NCBI RefSeq assembly: GCF_026151205.1
Contig: NC_087081.1
Coordinates: 16,232,837 to 16,296,836, forward strand
Direction of reading: 5' to 3'
From: Bolinopsis microptera
Taxonomy: Eukaryota > Ctenophora > Tentaculata > Lobata > Bolinopsidae
DNA length: 64,000 bases
Shown here: one piece after another, positions 14,880 through 25,848 of the stretch
How positions within the stretch are numbered: position 1 is the stretch's first letter
Layout of the letters: every line of letters starts with the position of its first letter
Made by a program: the position numbers and the translations under genes
Notes under the pieces: model-generated
Seen by the model: the letters and a program-made list of their open reading frames with translations, nothing else
The model's database searches: none
Told to the model about the DNA's origin: nothing

Positions 14880-17800
14880 CCCCCCCCCGCAATAGATTTG
14901 CTGTATAATTAGGTAATTTGGCGGGGGACCTCAAGATTGCCTATCAAGTATTACTATTAGATGAATGAGCTAATATCACACCTATTTCACCGCTAATATC
15001 ACACCTCATAACTATATCTCCACCAGTACCATAATATATTGTTTCAGCCCAAGTCCAGCGAAGAAGCAGTCGGTGATGAAGTAAAGGTCGTGGAGCCAAC
15101 AGCAGATGAAGCAGCCCCAGCGGAAGAATCAGCCCCCGCAGAAGAAGCAACCCCCGCAGAAGAAGCAGCCCCCGTAGCAGAAGAAGCAGCTCCCGCTGAA
15201 GAGGAACCCGCTGAAGAGGTAAGAAACAGGCATTATCAATAAAAATAAAAATGAAGAAATTTCACTTTGCTAAGTTTAAAAAGAGAAGGGTCTGATCTAG
15301 AAGTGGGTAAATAGTTCTAAGTTTATCGGTTTATTTGGGTTTTTAATTCTTCTCGGCCTCCCGACGAATAATGCTCTGTATGTGGTAAATAAGGTGGTTA
15401 CCCCTGGTTACCCCTGGTTACCCCTAGCCTGGTTACCCCTGGTTACCCCTGGTTACCCCTGGTTACCCCTAGCCTGGTTACCCCTGGTTACCCCTGGTTA
15501 CCCCCAATACGCTGTCGTGAATTGTGCAGCATTTAAAACTCCTTGTCTAGTGGTTGTGATTTAGCTGTATCTATTATATACAGCTGATATGCTTCTCGTG
15601 TTGTATAGCATATTACCCTCCTGTCTCCTTGTGCTGACTTTAGTAAAGGAGACTGTCTCCTTGTGCTGACTTTAGTGAAGGAGACTCAGAGACTGTCTCC
15701 TTGTGCCGACTTTAGTAAAGGAGACTGTCTCCTTGTGCTGACTTTAGTAAAGGAGACTGTCTCCTTGTGCCGACTTTAGTAAAGGAGACTGTCTCCTTGT
15801 GCTGACTTGAGTAAAGGAGACTGTCTCCTTGTGCCGACTTTAGTAAAGAAGACTGTCTCCTTGTGCTGACTTGAGTAAAGGAGACTGTCTCCTTGTGCTG
15901 ACTTGAGTAAAGGAGACTGTCTCCTTGTGCCGACTTTAGTAAAGGAGACTGTCTCCTTGTGCCGACTTTAGTAAAGGAGACTGTCTCCTTGTGCTGACTT
16001 GAGTAAAGGAGACTGTCTCCTTGTGCCGACTTTAGTAAAGAAGACTGTCTCCTTGTGCTGACTTTAGTAAAGGAGACTGTCTCCTTGTGCTGACTTTAGT
16101 AAAGGAGACTGTCTCCTTGAATTCAGGAGACACATCACCTCCATTCCATCTTGCCGTCATTGGAAAAGTAAAGACTTGACATAACTTTATCACCAAACTG
16201 CCTAAAGTAGTCCAGTATTTGAAGTTACTGTTAGTAACTCCCTGTCTGTAACTCCGTAAAGGCGCGGCGGAACGTGTCAATATGTGACTACTGGTACCTG
16301 GCTGTTATTTGAAATGTGATCATGTAAACTTTGGCTCTTGTCATGGTTTTAACATGGACAATACTGACTTTCTATTGGCTGGTTCCATTTTACCCAGTAT
16401 ACGGTTACTGGAATGTGTTTAGGAGTGGTGTTTGGGAGGTTGAACTTCCAGTGACCAGACAAGTGTGGGAGTGATTAATTATCCCTGATAATAGGGTGGC
16501 AGTTCACCCCCTTTTAATTATGGTATTAAGATGCTGCTGAGTAAATACCAGGCCCGCATATTGAGCCAGTAGTTTCTGAAGTGGAACACAGGTTGACATT
16601 CATTGACCGGTGTTATCAGAGATACGCATCCCACCAATCACAAGGGAGTATTTGTATCACGTGTTATCTTACTAATACAACCCTGGTTAAATTCCTGGTG
16701 TCATTCACTCGTCTAATTAATGAGGTCTCGTATTTCAATATCTCTAGACAAGTCTCTGTTTCCAGTTCAAAATTGACTAATTAAGACAATCGCTGCTTTC
16801 AACAAACAACAACCAATGGTGGTGTTACCTGGCCTCTCTGTTGACCAATCAGCAATCAGCATCCCTTATACCACTCATACGTTTTCTGTAGAGTGAAATT
16901 GTGTTGCTTTGAGTGGTCGATAGAGTTAAAAACAGTCTAATTTCAATAAACAAAATTATAACAAGATTTAATTTACGATATTTCTATAACTATGAATTGG
17001 ACATAGGTACCAATATATTAACACTTATCGTTTTGATATTCCCGCGATCAAACGACAAACAGCATGATGGAATTGATTGAATGACTGATTATTTCACGTT
17101 TGATTCTTGCTTGACTTGATTTTAGCTGATTGATTTGATTTTACCATTTTATAATGTTTACTCATCAGTAGATATGTATTCCAATAATTTGTAGGTTTCT
17201 GTGGAGAAGGCCGACAAACGTCGGCTAAGTTTTGGGGCGCAAATTCGAAATCGTCTGTCGTTCGGAAAGGGTGATAGGAAAAAGAAGGTAAACTACGCGG
17301 CCGCTGCATATGACCACGCGGTGTGACGTCACGTGACAGTGTGGCGTGACGTCATTTCACGTGGTATGACGTCACTATGCTCTAGCTGCATTATACTTGC
17401 TCATCACGACAGTACTCAGTACAGCCGTACAATAATTCAATATGATTAGCTGCAACAATACAACTATGCGCTTAGTTAATAAAGACACCGTGATGTGGTA
17501 GTCTTTCACATGAAGAGCTTTTGAACAAAGTGTCCTTTCATTACACTATTAAGGCCCAGAAACTGAAGATCCTGCAATTCATGCTTACTCTCAATTTGAA
17601 ACTGCAATATTCGCACAATTGAAATTTTGAGGAACCTATAAATAAGTTTCGACCATTTACCAAGTTTCGTGTTAAATATTATTAACTGCACGGATTGGAA
17701 TGAAAAGCATGTGTTAGGGCTTTTTACTTAAATAATAATATCACAGGTTCATTATTAGACTTGTTCCTAACCATCTTCGCTATTCTAGATTTTGCTTTTT

Positions 17801-20800
17801 TAATATTAAAATTTGCCATCAACATGCCAGTTCTTTGCTGAATCCTTTATTTTTCTTCTTATATTTTTGTTATAATTTTAACATGTGACACTTGCACCGT
17901 ACACACGAACTTGTAACCAAGTTGCGACCACCTTGAATGGTTTCCAGGTTCGTCACAAGTTGTGGCTGAGTAAATATGCTAGAATCTTCTTTTAACTAAG
18001 TTATTTAGTTGCAGTTTGACAACGTGACCAGGGCGATATATCACAAATCTACAACAAGTATCCAGACGAAGTATTATCATGTTCATACATTAACCCCTAT
18101 ATAGTCATATAAATGAAGTGAAAGTGTTGTCCAAATAGTTTAGCAACAGTAGTATTTATGAAGGAGCAATATAAAGTAGAAGAATCCTATTAAAGCCAGG
18201 TAGCCTCTTAAGTTGTGCAGTAAGAAGAATCTTACCTCTACACTCTACAGTGGTACAGTGTGCATTTAACGGCAATGTGTTTAACTGCAGCTATTATTGG
18301 ATCTTTTAACCATCTCCTAATATTTGAATGATCTAAGAACTTAGCACATTCTCGCGTAGAAAGGAGGTTTAATATTTCCAATTATGGTAGTAGTCGGAGA
18401 ACATGTTAGCTAGGGTCTAATATACTATATAATATTGCTGTGCCTTACTGACTCTAGAGGTTAAGCGCAAAAACACCACCGCCATATTACTGAATCTAGT
18501 TGCTATAGTTTAGTAAAAGTGCAACGCTGGTATGTGATTATCACTATCTGCGAGGTATGTGTTTTTGTCAGGTAACTCATTACATTTAACTTACTTATTA
18601 TCCTATCGGAACAATTTGTTTAATCATAGCCAATCACAGCACAGCTCTTCAACCAAATTGTACAATAAAAAGACAGCATTGTATGCACGTGATTGATAAG
18701 CACCTGTTGCCATGGCAACGAACTTTCAAACGTCTTACTACAGATCCGCTCACTAAATATTGGCAATAATTCAAGTGTAAGTCCTGTGAGCTATTATGAC
18801 ATAATATAATATCATTCGGCAACTTACTAAGTGTATGCTAGCATATGACCTGTTGGCAGAACTTAAAGTTTCATGTTGAAGGTCTTATGAATTGTCAACT
18901 TAGCTGGACCCTGCTTATAGGCTCCAGTAAGGTTGTACTGGCACTAAATCTCGCATCAGTGATCGAGCGAGTTAGTCACCCTGCATGTTACCTGCATGTA
19001 TTCAGCATGTTTACACTCCTTTAACCTGCATGTTTTAATTATTACAGGGAAACTACATGTCATGTCGCCACTCCCCGTTTAATTAAAGCGTCCTCCAATG
19101 TTACCCCTCTCTTGTTTCCTCTTAGTAATTAACCCACCGGAACTAACCCATGAGAAGTTCTAGTGGCATGTTTGTTATGACACGTGACAGTCCGGAACCA
19201 ACCAGCTGCTTCTACCGCTTTATTGTCACATAAATGTCTTTCCCATATGCAGCACACACAAAAGATTTTCTAAGTCGTAAAATAACGAATATAATCTCAG
19301 AGACCAGCAGTTGCCGAAGAGCCAGCAGCAGAGACTCCAGCAGAAGAAGAAGCTCCTGAGACTCCTGAAACTGAGGAGGAGATCAAGGAGAAGGTTTGTT
19401 AAATGAAATGCTCGTTATGTAGTGATATAGCCTTGTTATGCAGACAGCTGCTAACACAGCAGTGGCTAATTGAAACAGTCTAATTAGTTCTTGTCGTCTT
19501 GAACGAAGATGATAAAGAGGTTAACTTGTCCTATCAATGGAGACTACAGACCATACCGGTACCAGCCCGCGCAAAGCTCTTATCATTATAGAAACCCAAA
19601 GTTTACCGCGCGTTTTATACGCGCGGCTTAATTCTTAATCGATTCGATTCACTTCTGAAAGGACAATTTTGGTGTGAAATGCCCTGCATCGACATCTCGT
19701 GTGTTAGCTTCCATCTACGCTATTAAAAGAGGTATATTTTCCCATATCAATAGCAAAGACTTTCAATTTCCAGGCAGAAGACGAATCCGCCGAAAAAGAA
19801 GACACAGAAGAGAAGCCCAAGGCCAGGAAGAGTTTCCTCTCTATCTTCAAGAAGAAGCCTAAAACCGAGGACGCAGCCGCACCCGAGGTGATGATCATAT
19901 TCAAATCAATCATACAGATTGTATTTGGAAATATTAAATACTATTTTGATGTGCTCCTATCAAACCTCCATATCTCTTCATTCTTTGACTATTGATCAGT
20001 AAGGAGTAATACCTGACTATATATTTTATCCAGGTAGCAGAAGAGGAGGCCCCCGCGGACCCTGCTGAAGAAGCCCCTCCAGTTATAGAAGAACCAGAAG
20101 CTGCAGCCCCTGAAGAAACACCTGCCGAAGATGCCCCAGCTGAAGAGACGCCTGCTGAAGACACACCTGCTGAAGAGGAAAAGACTGAGGTTAACGAAGA
20201 CAAACCTAAGAAAGGTAAGGTTGCTAGTGGCGCAGGTGCGAGGTTTATTTTTATATTACCCGAACTGTGAATGATGTATGGTTAATACTATGCAGGACTC
20301 TGATTTTCTGGACAAGTGACCTTTATTAGATGTAACTATTGTTTCAGAAAACTTCATGAGCAGAATGAAGAACAGCTTTAAGAACACGAAGAGACCAAAG
20401 GTAGAGAAAAGGAATAACGATAACGAGGAGCCAGCAGCTGAAGAAATCGCCCCCACTGAAGAGGTCTATATTTTACTCCTTTCAATCACTTGTTCGCGCG
20501 TACTGTTAACTATGTTGCTGACTGTTATTTACTTTAAAATCATGATAAAGCAGCCGGTGGCAGCAGACTATTGCTGTTATTGTTTCAATCTGTGCTTTTA
20601 TAAATGTTTTTCTTTCAGGAAACGCCGGTAGAGAAAACAGATAACGAAATAACAGATAACAAAGAGGCAGAGGAAACGAAAAAGGAAGAAAAGGAGAAGA
20701 AGAAACGATCGAACATCTTTAAGAAACCCAAGAAAGAGAAGAAAGAAGAGGATGTAGTGGAAGATAACAAGGTATTAGTCGCAGAATTTAGATCGATATT

Positions 20801-22308
20801 ATCTCTGATTACTTCTACTGTTTGATATAATATCTCAATGTTCAGATCTAATTTAATCTATTGGTTGTTGTTGTTGTTGTACTTTATGGAAGACAGCAGC
20901 ATGGTTTATTTAACGTTAACTAGGGAATCTTCCCTTCTGAAAATTCAAATAAATGTTGAGATCCTTACCCGTAAACCCCGGCCTTAATCAGTACCAGCCT
21001 GGTTCAGCTTATCCCGGCTAAATCTAAAGTTTTTTGAAGTCAATCCCTTCCAAAACAAATAGTTTCGCTCTATCAATCAAAATTCTGAAATCAGTTTGAG
21101 CTCCTTGTTGCAGTGACTATTACTTGTGATCTTGTCTGGTCATGCTGCTGTCCCCATAAGGTACTTCATGCATTGCACTGGTTGTTATGATTGTTATGTT
21201 GACTGTCCAGCTAGCCCCCCGCTTTGTTGCATACTTACATACCTTACATACCGCACATACCGTCAAATATTTGTAATCTTTGTGAACAATTATGATCAGC
21301 TTGACTGCGAAATTCTGTGTTCTTGCTGATTTCTCCTTTTAATAACACGATGTTGCTCTTCAAAATATATTTACGTCTGCATATTTCACGGCCCTATCCA
21401 AACACAATTCCCGAATTTGTTGATCACGTGATAAATTTTGTACTGAACCTGCTGCTGGCTAGTTCCACTTTCTCGCTATTCGTTAGCTTTACATTCAGAC
21501 GATCGAAGAAGCAGCAAAAGATGACACGAACGAGAACAAGAAGAGGAGCAAGCTGAACCTCTTCTCCAAGAAGAAAGAAAGTACGGATGAGAAGTGTGAC
21601 AAAGAAAAAGCAACACCCGTCCACACGTCGGACGAAGAAACCCACAACGTTGACAATGTAATTTTCTCCAGTCCTCTATAAAACGTTCTCACGAGTTATC
21701 AGTTCGCACTGTTTTATATCATTATCCCCAGACTTTAGTTGGAGTTGCTCAATGCTTATTCCCGAACTGCGTTAAGCTGCACATGTTTTGCCCCATAAGC
21801 TAGCCTTACGAAGCGTGCAGCGCTGCCCCCCCCCCCCCCCCTTAAGCCCCCCCCCCCCCCCCCCCCCCCTTTAGCAGCACTGAATGTTCCCCTGATGAAG
21901 CCTCTATCACTATGTTGCTATAAAGCTTGCATGTTCAACATTACTTGTCTATTCCCCTGACATTTCATTCAGGTCATATTATTGCACATGTTGACTACTG
22001 CATGGATTTAGCACAATTTAACGAGTTTTAAAACAAATTCGTGATGTTATTTACGCTTATTGTGCTTTTTCATTTACGCATTCTCAAAGCAATATCAGCA
22101 GAAATGGTCGTTCGCACGGGCAGGGCTAAGGAAAATATTGAAATAACTATTGATGATCAAAGTAAAATTGTGGGATATTGTTTGGGAGACTGGGGATTAA
22201 ATCGACCATTTCTACTCTAACCACTTCACAGTCACTTCCCATCACAATGCACTCTTAGTATTTATACTGTTTTCTTAGGGCACGCCTGGAGTGGAGGTCG
22301 GCGCCTGA
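7812..22308 (+). CDS. Acidic Pro/Glu/Ala/Val-rich protein with alternating basic patches, multi-exon
   Basis: I do not recognise an ortholog. Coding exons with GT-AG borders: 7839-7895 (ATG start), 7996-8352, 8684-9622, 10624-10746, 12479-12613, 15048-15218, 17195-17287, 19301-19393, 19774-19887, 20034-20214, 20348-20463, 20619-20771, 21499-21657, 22279-22308 (stop TGA). Joined, they give about 906 residues. All borders are phase 0 except 20214/20348 (phase 1), so most exons can be skipped without frameshift. Exons 2 and 3 are long runs of EEAAPV and EEPAAV repeats. Later exons mix acidic stretches with basic patches such as [43 protein letters not shown] and KLNLFSKKK. No signal peptide, membrane segment or catalytic domain is visible. 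The design recalls neurofilament tails, PEVK segments or MARCKS-like effector patches, but this is resemblance of composition only. A splice acceptor at 7810-7811 implies an upstream leader exon. Confidence 0.85.
8107..8300 (+). repeat. 18-bp coding repeat in exon 2 (EEAAPV units)
   Basis: About ten copies of an 18-bp unit encode PVEEAA-type hexapeptides in frame. Silent differences (GCC/GCG/GCA for Ala, CCA/CCT for Pro) show that the copies have diverged while the peptide is kept. Confidence 0.93.
8740..9536 (+). repeat. 15-18-bp coding repeat in exon 3 (EEPAAV units)
   Basis: Roughly 45 units encode EEPAAV with occasional [12 protein letters not shown] and EETAAV variants. The nucleotide array is rich in CTGCAG and gives open frames on the opposite strand and in shifted frames; those are shadows. 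The tract makes up most of the 313-residue exon. Confidence 0.95.
9642..9729. repeat. 27-bp repeat, three copies, next to a donor site
   Basis: Three copies of TTGAACCTTATGTAGCATTG plus CTATAAT begin 19 bases after the 5' splice site at 9623. Confidence 0.9.
10217..10357 (+). CDS. Optional or poison exon of the acidic repeat gene, with frame conflict
   Basis: The block has the same codon character as its neighbours (Ala/Pro/Glu, then a Lys-rich end with SKKKGLMSK) and is flanked by CAG and GTAAG. If splicing uses the first AG (exon from 10217), the frame stops after 12 residues at a TGA created by a run CACCCTGCTGCTGA. Removing one C would restore a typical acidic repeat. If splicing uses the AG four bases downstream (exon from 10221), the whole exon is open but begins with KKLHLMLHP and ends in phase 2. 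Joining to 10624 would then give about 12 more basic residues and a stop. The exon may be alternative, broken, or contain a base error. The 906-residue model skips it. Confidence 0.6.
11553..11612. promoter_or_regulatory. CACGTG/TGACGTCA cluster in intron
   Basis: TATCACGTGATA, ATGACGTCATG, GTCACGTGATG and GTGACGTCATC follow each other within 60 bases. Function is inferred only from the known E-box and CRE motifs. Confidence 0.35.
12649..12706. repeat. C-rich tract close to a donor site
   Basis: Runs of C broken by short T-containing interruptions start about 35 bases after the donor at 12614. Similar G or C runs occur at 12241-12252, 14290-14317, 21828-21869, 25818-25846, 26981-27001, 41482-41537, 52844-52880, 55312-55357 and 57397-57420. 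Confidence 0.9.
12988..13062. promoter_or_regulatory. CACGTG and TGACGTCA cluster in intron
   Basis: Two CACGTGACA motifs are followed by two copies of a CAGTTTGGTTTGATGACGTCAC-like block. They lie in the intron after 12613. A regulatory role is inference. Confidence 0.35.
13483..13873. repeat. 23-bp minisatellite, about 16 copies
   Basis: The unit is TGTACCCAGTATACAATATACAG with few variants, degenerating at the right into GTATAC/GTACAA dinucleotide-like sequence. Open frames in all six frames here are artefacts of a 23-bp period in a stop-poor sequence. Confidence 0.96.
14290..14317. repeat. Poly-G run
   Basis: 28 consecutive G residues, a candidate for quadruplex structure and for sequencing or assembly length error. 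Confidence 0.95.
14799..14888. repeat. CT dinucleotide microsatellite followed by C run
   Basis: About 38 CT repeats followed by about 12 C residues, located about 160 bases before the acceptor of the exon at 15048. It may extend the polypyrimidine environment of that intron. Confidence 0.96.
15394..15508. repeat. 10-bp GGTTACCCCT repeat
   Basis: About eleven units of GGTTACCCCT, twice interrupted by AGCCT. It lies in the intron after 15218. Confidence 0.94.
15621..16120. repeat. 32-bp minisatellite with an inverted repeat in each unit, about 15 copies
   Basis: Each unit contains AAGGAGAC and GTCTCCTT separated by one base, so each can form a hairpin. Between the palindromes is TGTGCTGACTTTAG, which looks like a branch point, pyrimidine stretch and AG. 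The array lies in the intron between 15218 and 17195. Confidence 0.95.
17321..17374. promoter_or_regulatory. CACGTG/TGACGTCA cluster just after an exon
   Basis: Within about 90 bases of the donor at 17288 there are three TGACGTCA-type sites and two CACGTG sites. This is the same pairing as at 5987 and 11553. Confidence 0.35.
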
Positions 22309-23477
22309 GCATCATGAGCCCATTACATGTAAGTGTAAACCAGTGGTATTACCACATACTCCGCATACTATCAAGGAACTTAGGAATGTAGGAGATATTG
22401 TAAGGAAATCATTCCTCACCAACATTGATACACTCTGTCAATGTTCTAACCGTATCGCATTATATATCCCCGTTATATGTAGCCTGTTTGTAATCTCCAT
22501 TGCCAGTGTTTTCTCTGTGTTATTTTTTCAATGTTATTCTCGTTTCAGCGGAGCTCAGTTTCCCTGATTATGTCTCGCATTAAGCGGCCCCGAACTACGG
22601 GCCCAGGAACAGGTGCACCCACCTACGGTACGCTAAATAGAGAGCCCTGTCCAGGCACTGACAATTCTATTCTAGACACTGCACCTTAAAGCAGGCTCTC
22701 AACGCGCAGATCTCCGTGCCGAGATGCGCAGCACGTGCTAAGTTTGAGCATGTGTTTGTATGCATGGTACGTGCGGGTGTGAAACGTTTTGTTCTATTTT
22801 TAATTTACGGTATATGTTTCTTTTTCGGTTTTTGGTTAATTTAGTCCACGCCAAATAGAAAATATGTACAAGAATTATTGAACGGATTCCCTAATCCCGA
22901 GCTATTTGCATATTTTCTTATTTACTAAATTTATATTTTCGAAATTTCTCGTAGCGATATCATTCGTTGCTTGATTTTAATATTGGAGTTTAGAATTTGT
23001 TGGAAATTTGAATCTGCATGAAAATTTATTGAGAATTATTAAATATATAATTTAAATTAGTCTACCATGGTGGAAAAATTTTTAGCTTCAAACATCTCCT
23101 TTGCTTATTGAGTATTACTATAAGTAGTTTCCTAGGAAATATTTAATTGTTGATAATATTAGAGGCAGAACGATTATGATCGATAAAAGACCTATGTTTT
23201 AAGGTGTCCCCTAATGGGCCGTGTTTTGTTTCATGATATAATGCTATCTTCAGTTAAAATATTTTATTTTTATTCAACTAAAAGTCGGAAGCCGAGCATT
23301 GATTTTTATAGGAGCTTAATGAGCAAGCTTAGAACTTGTAATGTTTTAAAGTGAGCCTGCACTTGAACTGTAATATTAATGTAATTTTTTATTAACATTA
23401 AAAATGACTCATTTTATTATCTTCATCATTCTTGCCAAATCAATCGAAATTATGTTTCCCTATCAGTTTAGTATTTG
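22309..23477. other. 3' flank of the acidic repeat gene
   Basis: After the TGA at 22306-22308 the sequence CATGTAAGTG near 22337, followed by a TTTCAG near 22549, could be a 3' UTR intron. I see no AATAAA close to the stop. No further coding exon is recognised. Confidence 0.4.
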
Positions 23478-23485
23478 TTCGGGAA

Positions 23486-23695
23486 CAGTGGCGTAACGAA
23501 GGGCCCCGCTGACCCCGCTGTGCGGGGGGCGCCAAATCGTCGTTTGAATGTGGGACAATTTCGAAAACTTAACTAAAGTACTAGCAAAACTGCGCGTTTT
23601 GCTCTATATACACACTTTTTTAGAGATTTTACCGGCGTATTCTCTAAAATTACCTAATTTGTTCAATTCTAGGGAGGGGCGCCAACTGGCCACTG
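23486..23695. mobile_element. Small non-autonomous hAT-type DNA transposon
   Basis: The 210-bp element starts CAGTGGC and ends GCCACTG, and is flanked on both sides by the 8-bp direct repeat TTCGGGAA (23478-23485 and 23696-23703). Eight-base target duplications and CAGTG-type ends are typical of the hAT superfamily. It has no coding capacity. Confidence 0.88.
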
Positions 23696-23780
23696 TTCGG
23701 GAATAGCCATCAAAAGGTGTATTAACAAATAAGTTTACTGATAGTGATAAGAAATACTCTTCAAAGTTTCTCCGAAGTGA

Positions 23781-24002
23781 CTTACTGGGCCGCGCTCAGC
23801 CTGTCATTCCGCCGAATCTCTATTCTATGTTCATGAACATAATAACCTGAAGTCCCCAGGTAACGAAGTGACGCGCGCCGCTCTTAATCTTCAAGGCTGT
23901 TGTAGGTTCATAACCTACCAGGACGCGCGCCGAGTTGGACTCGTCGACGGTCCTAATTGCTAATATTTGGAACAAATATTTTACGAGTATCACCCGTTAA
24001 CG
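23781..24002. repeat. Dispersed repeat families A and B
   Basis: Family B (23781-23870) contains a CTGGGCCGCGCTCAGCCTG and CATTCCGCC core; relatives occur at 27226-27305, about 30667-30750, 38498-38585 and 38779-38855. Family A (23900-24000) begins TGTAGGTT with an AACCTACCA palindrome, then CGCGCGCCGAGTTGG, and ends ACGAGTATCACCCGTTAA. Relatives occur at 36694-36763, 37087-37180, and inverted at 38308-38399 and 39678-39764. Both look like degraded small mobile elements. Confidence 0.8.
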
Positions 24003-24277
24003 AGGGTGTCAATCCTTCGCAGCTCGGCGTGGCTCAGTGGTGCATCGAGCCAATCTAATTTCTAATGAAGGTGTGGTCGCGAGAAGCATTAGTAGCCATC
24101 TACTTTAAGGACATCGCCAAAATCGCAGATTTTCTGACCATTCCCACTGTCCGGGTGTGTCCGAATTTTCAAAACGTCCGGATTTCCAGCTACTTGGAAA
24201 TCCGGACAATTTAGAGTACAAATATGAAATAAAACCAACTCAAATTCATTTGTCATTGACAAGTTTCAACTTCAAGT

Positions 24278-24326
24278 AACTACACATTTTATTAATAATG
24301 ACTCATTGTTAATAAAATGTGTAGTT
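24278..24326. repeat. Perfect inverted repeat of 18 bp
   Basis: AACTACACATTTTATTAA and its complement flank a 13-base loop. It could be a hairpin or the remains of a palindromic element. Confidence 0.85.
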
Positions 24327-24593
24327 GATTGACGGTGTCAACCCATCGAAATCGTTGCTCTGCGAAGCAGAGCAACGCAGAATGCTAGTTTGCGCGGCGC
24401 GTCGAAGCGGCGAAGTCCTCCAAAATGTGCAGTACTAGTTACTTGAAATAGAAAATAATACATTTAGTGTCGAACAAGTTTAGCACAGTTACATTTAAGT
24501 ACTAATACAACTTATATATAATAAGTAGCCATCCAATCGAATAAGTTTTAAGGCAGTACTAGTAGGAGAATTATATGAAAGTTGTGTCCTGGC

Positions 24594-24935
24594 TTTCATG
24601 AGCTGCTCCATGGGAATCGACCCAGAAACCCTTACTAATACTGGATGGGGCTTAACTTTGAAAGTAAAAGAGTTGGAGACTTCCGGTTTTTTGTAACATG
24701 TTCCTCTTTTAAACATTAAAAGTAACGTTACCTCCCCAGGAGGATAATTCAAGACAACGTAGTTGTTGAGTTATCTCAAAATCTCCAGAAAAGTCCCATT
24801 TCGGGCCGATCAAAAGTTTGCAACTTTAACTTTGCGGATTCCTGTACTCTGATTGGCTGAATTGTGTCACGTGGTAGCTGCTTGAACATTGGAATGCGCC
24901 ACGCGTGCAAATCATGCTTAATGTCGCGCGCGATC
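24594..24935. repeat. Dispersed repeat family D
   Basis: This block shares its order of motifs with 37450-37765: AAAGTAAAAGAG, GAGACTTCCGGTTTTTTG, CTCCCCA, ACTTTGCGGATTC and CTCTGATTGGCTGAATTGT. The two copies have diverged, so the family is older than the GPCR duplication nearby. Confidence 0.8.
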
Positions 24936-25811
24936 AGGTCGAGCCGTCTGTTTAAATTAAACCATGACTCTAATTATACATGTAGTAGTACCACCACCAG
25001 CCAGAAACTTTTCCTGGGTTTCTTTGCAGTTTGCACTTTGGTCCTCCTGTGATTAGTGAAACGACAATGGGGGTCACGTTGACACACGCTGCAACCCCTT
25101 TTGTTCGCGCGGCGGCCGGCCGGCCGGCGTGCACGCTTCGCGTGCACGAGAGGTTATACTAATACAACGTGTTTGTTTGGGGACTGGTTTGTAAGCCAGC
25201 CAATGTTTACGAATATAATATTAATAACTTTATTACATAATCATAAATATATATCATAAATATTTCAAATCTGAAACACAAATTTGCACGCAGTTAATAA
25301 ACTGCGTGCAAATAGCAAGGGTCACGACGTGATACAATGTTTCATAACGCCATCAAACTGTGCAAAATATTAACATGGATCATCAAAAATGTAGCAGCAG
25401 TAGCAGAAATTTGCATTTGTAACTTTATCATTATTGATTATGCTGGTCGTAATGCCTTGTCATACGTTGTATGACCCGCCGCGCACGAAGTGCGCGGCTC
25501 CCCCTGTATCGTCAAAGACTATAGTGAAGCGACCGTGGGGGTCACCACGTGATACAAGTAATGCCTATGTTATTACTCGCTCAGTTTGGCAAACCGGAGA
25601 AAACTCTGATCTTTGGAAAAATCCTCTACAGCGTCATGGGATGTAATCTTTTAATTTTTTTCTATTAGCCAACATTCGACATTTTTCTTGAAAATATCCG
25701 GTCATGTCGCTCAACAAATTAATGAGTTGTAAGTGCCTCAGATCGAAAAAACTTGGCTGGGTTTGACCAGACACCACCTAATCACGGTGTTATGAGCTTC
25801 TCACCATTGGC

Positions 25812-25846
<35 letters not shown>

Positions 25847-25848
<2 letters not shown>

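Noticed and set aside
15394-15508. GGTTACCCCT array as telomere-like repeat
   Set aside because: The unit is not TTAGGG or a known telomere variant and lies inside an intron; a simple minisatellite explains it.
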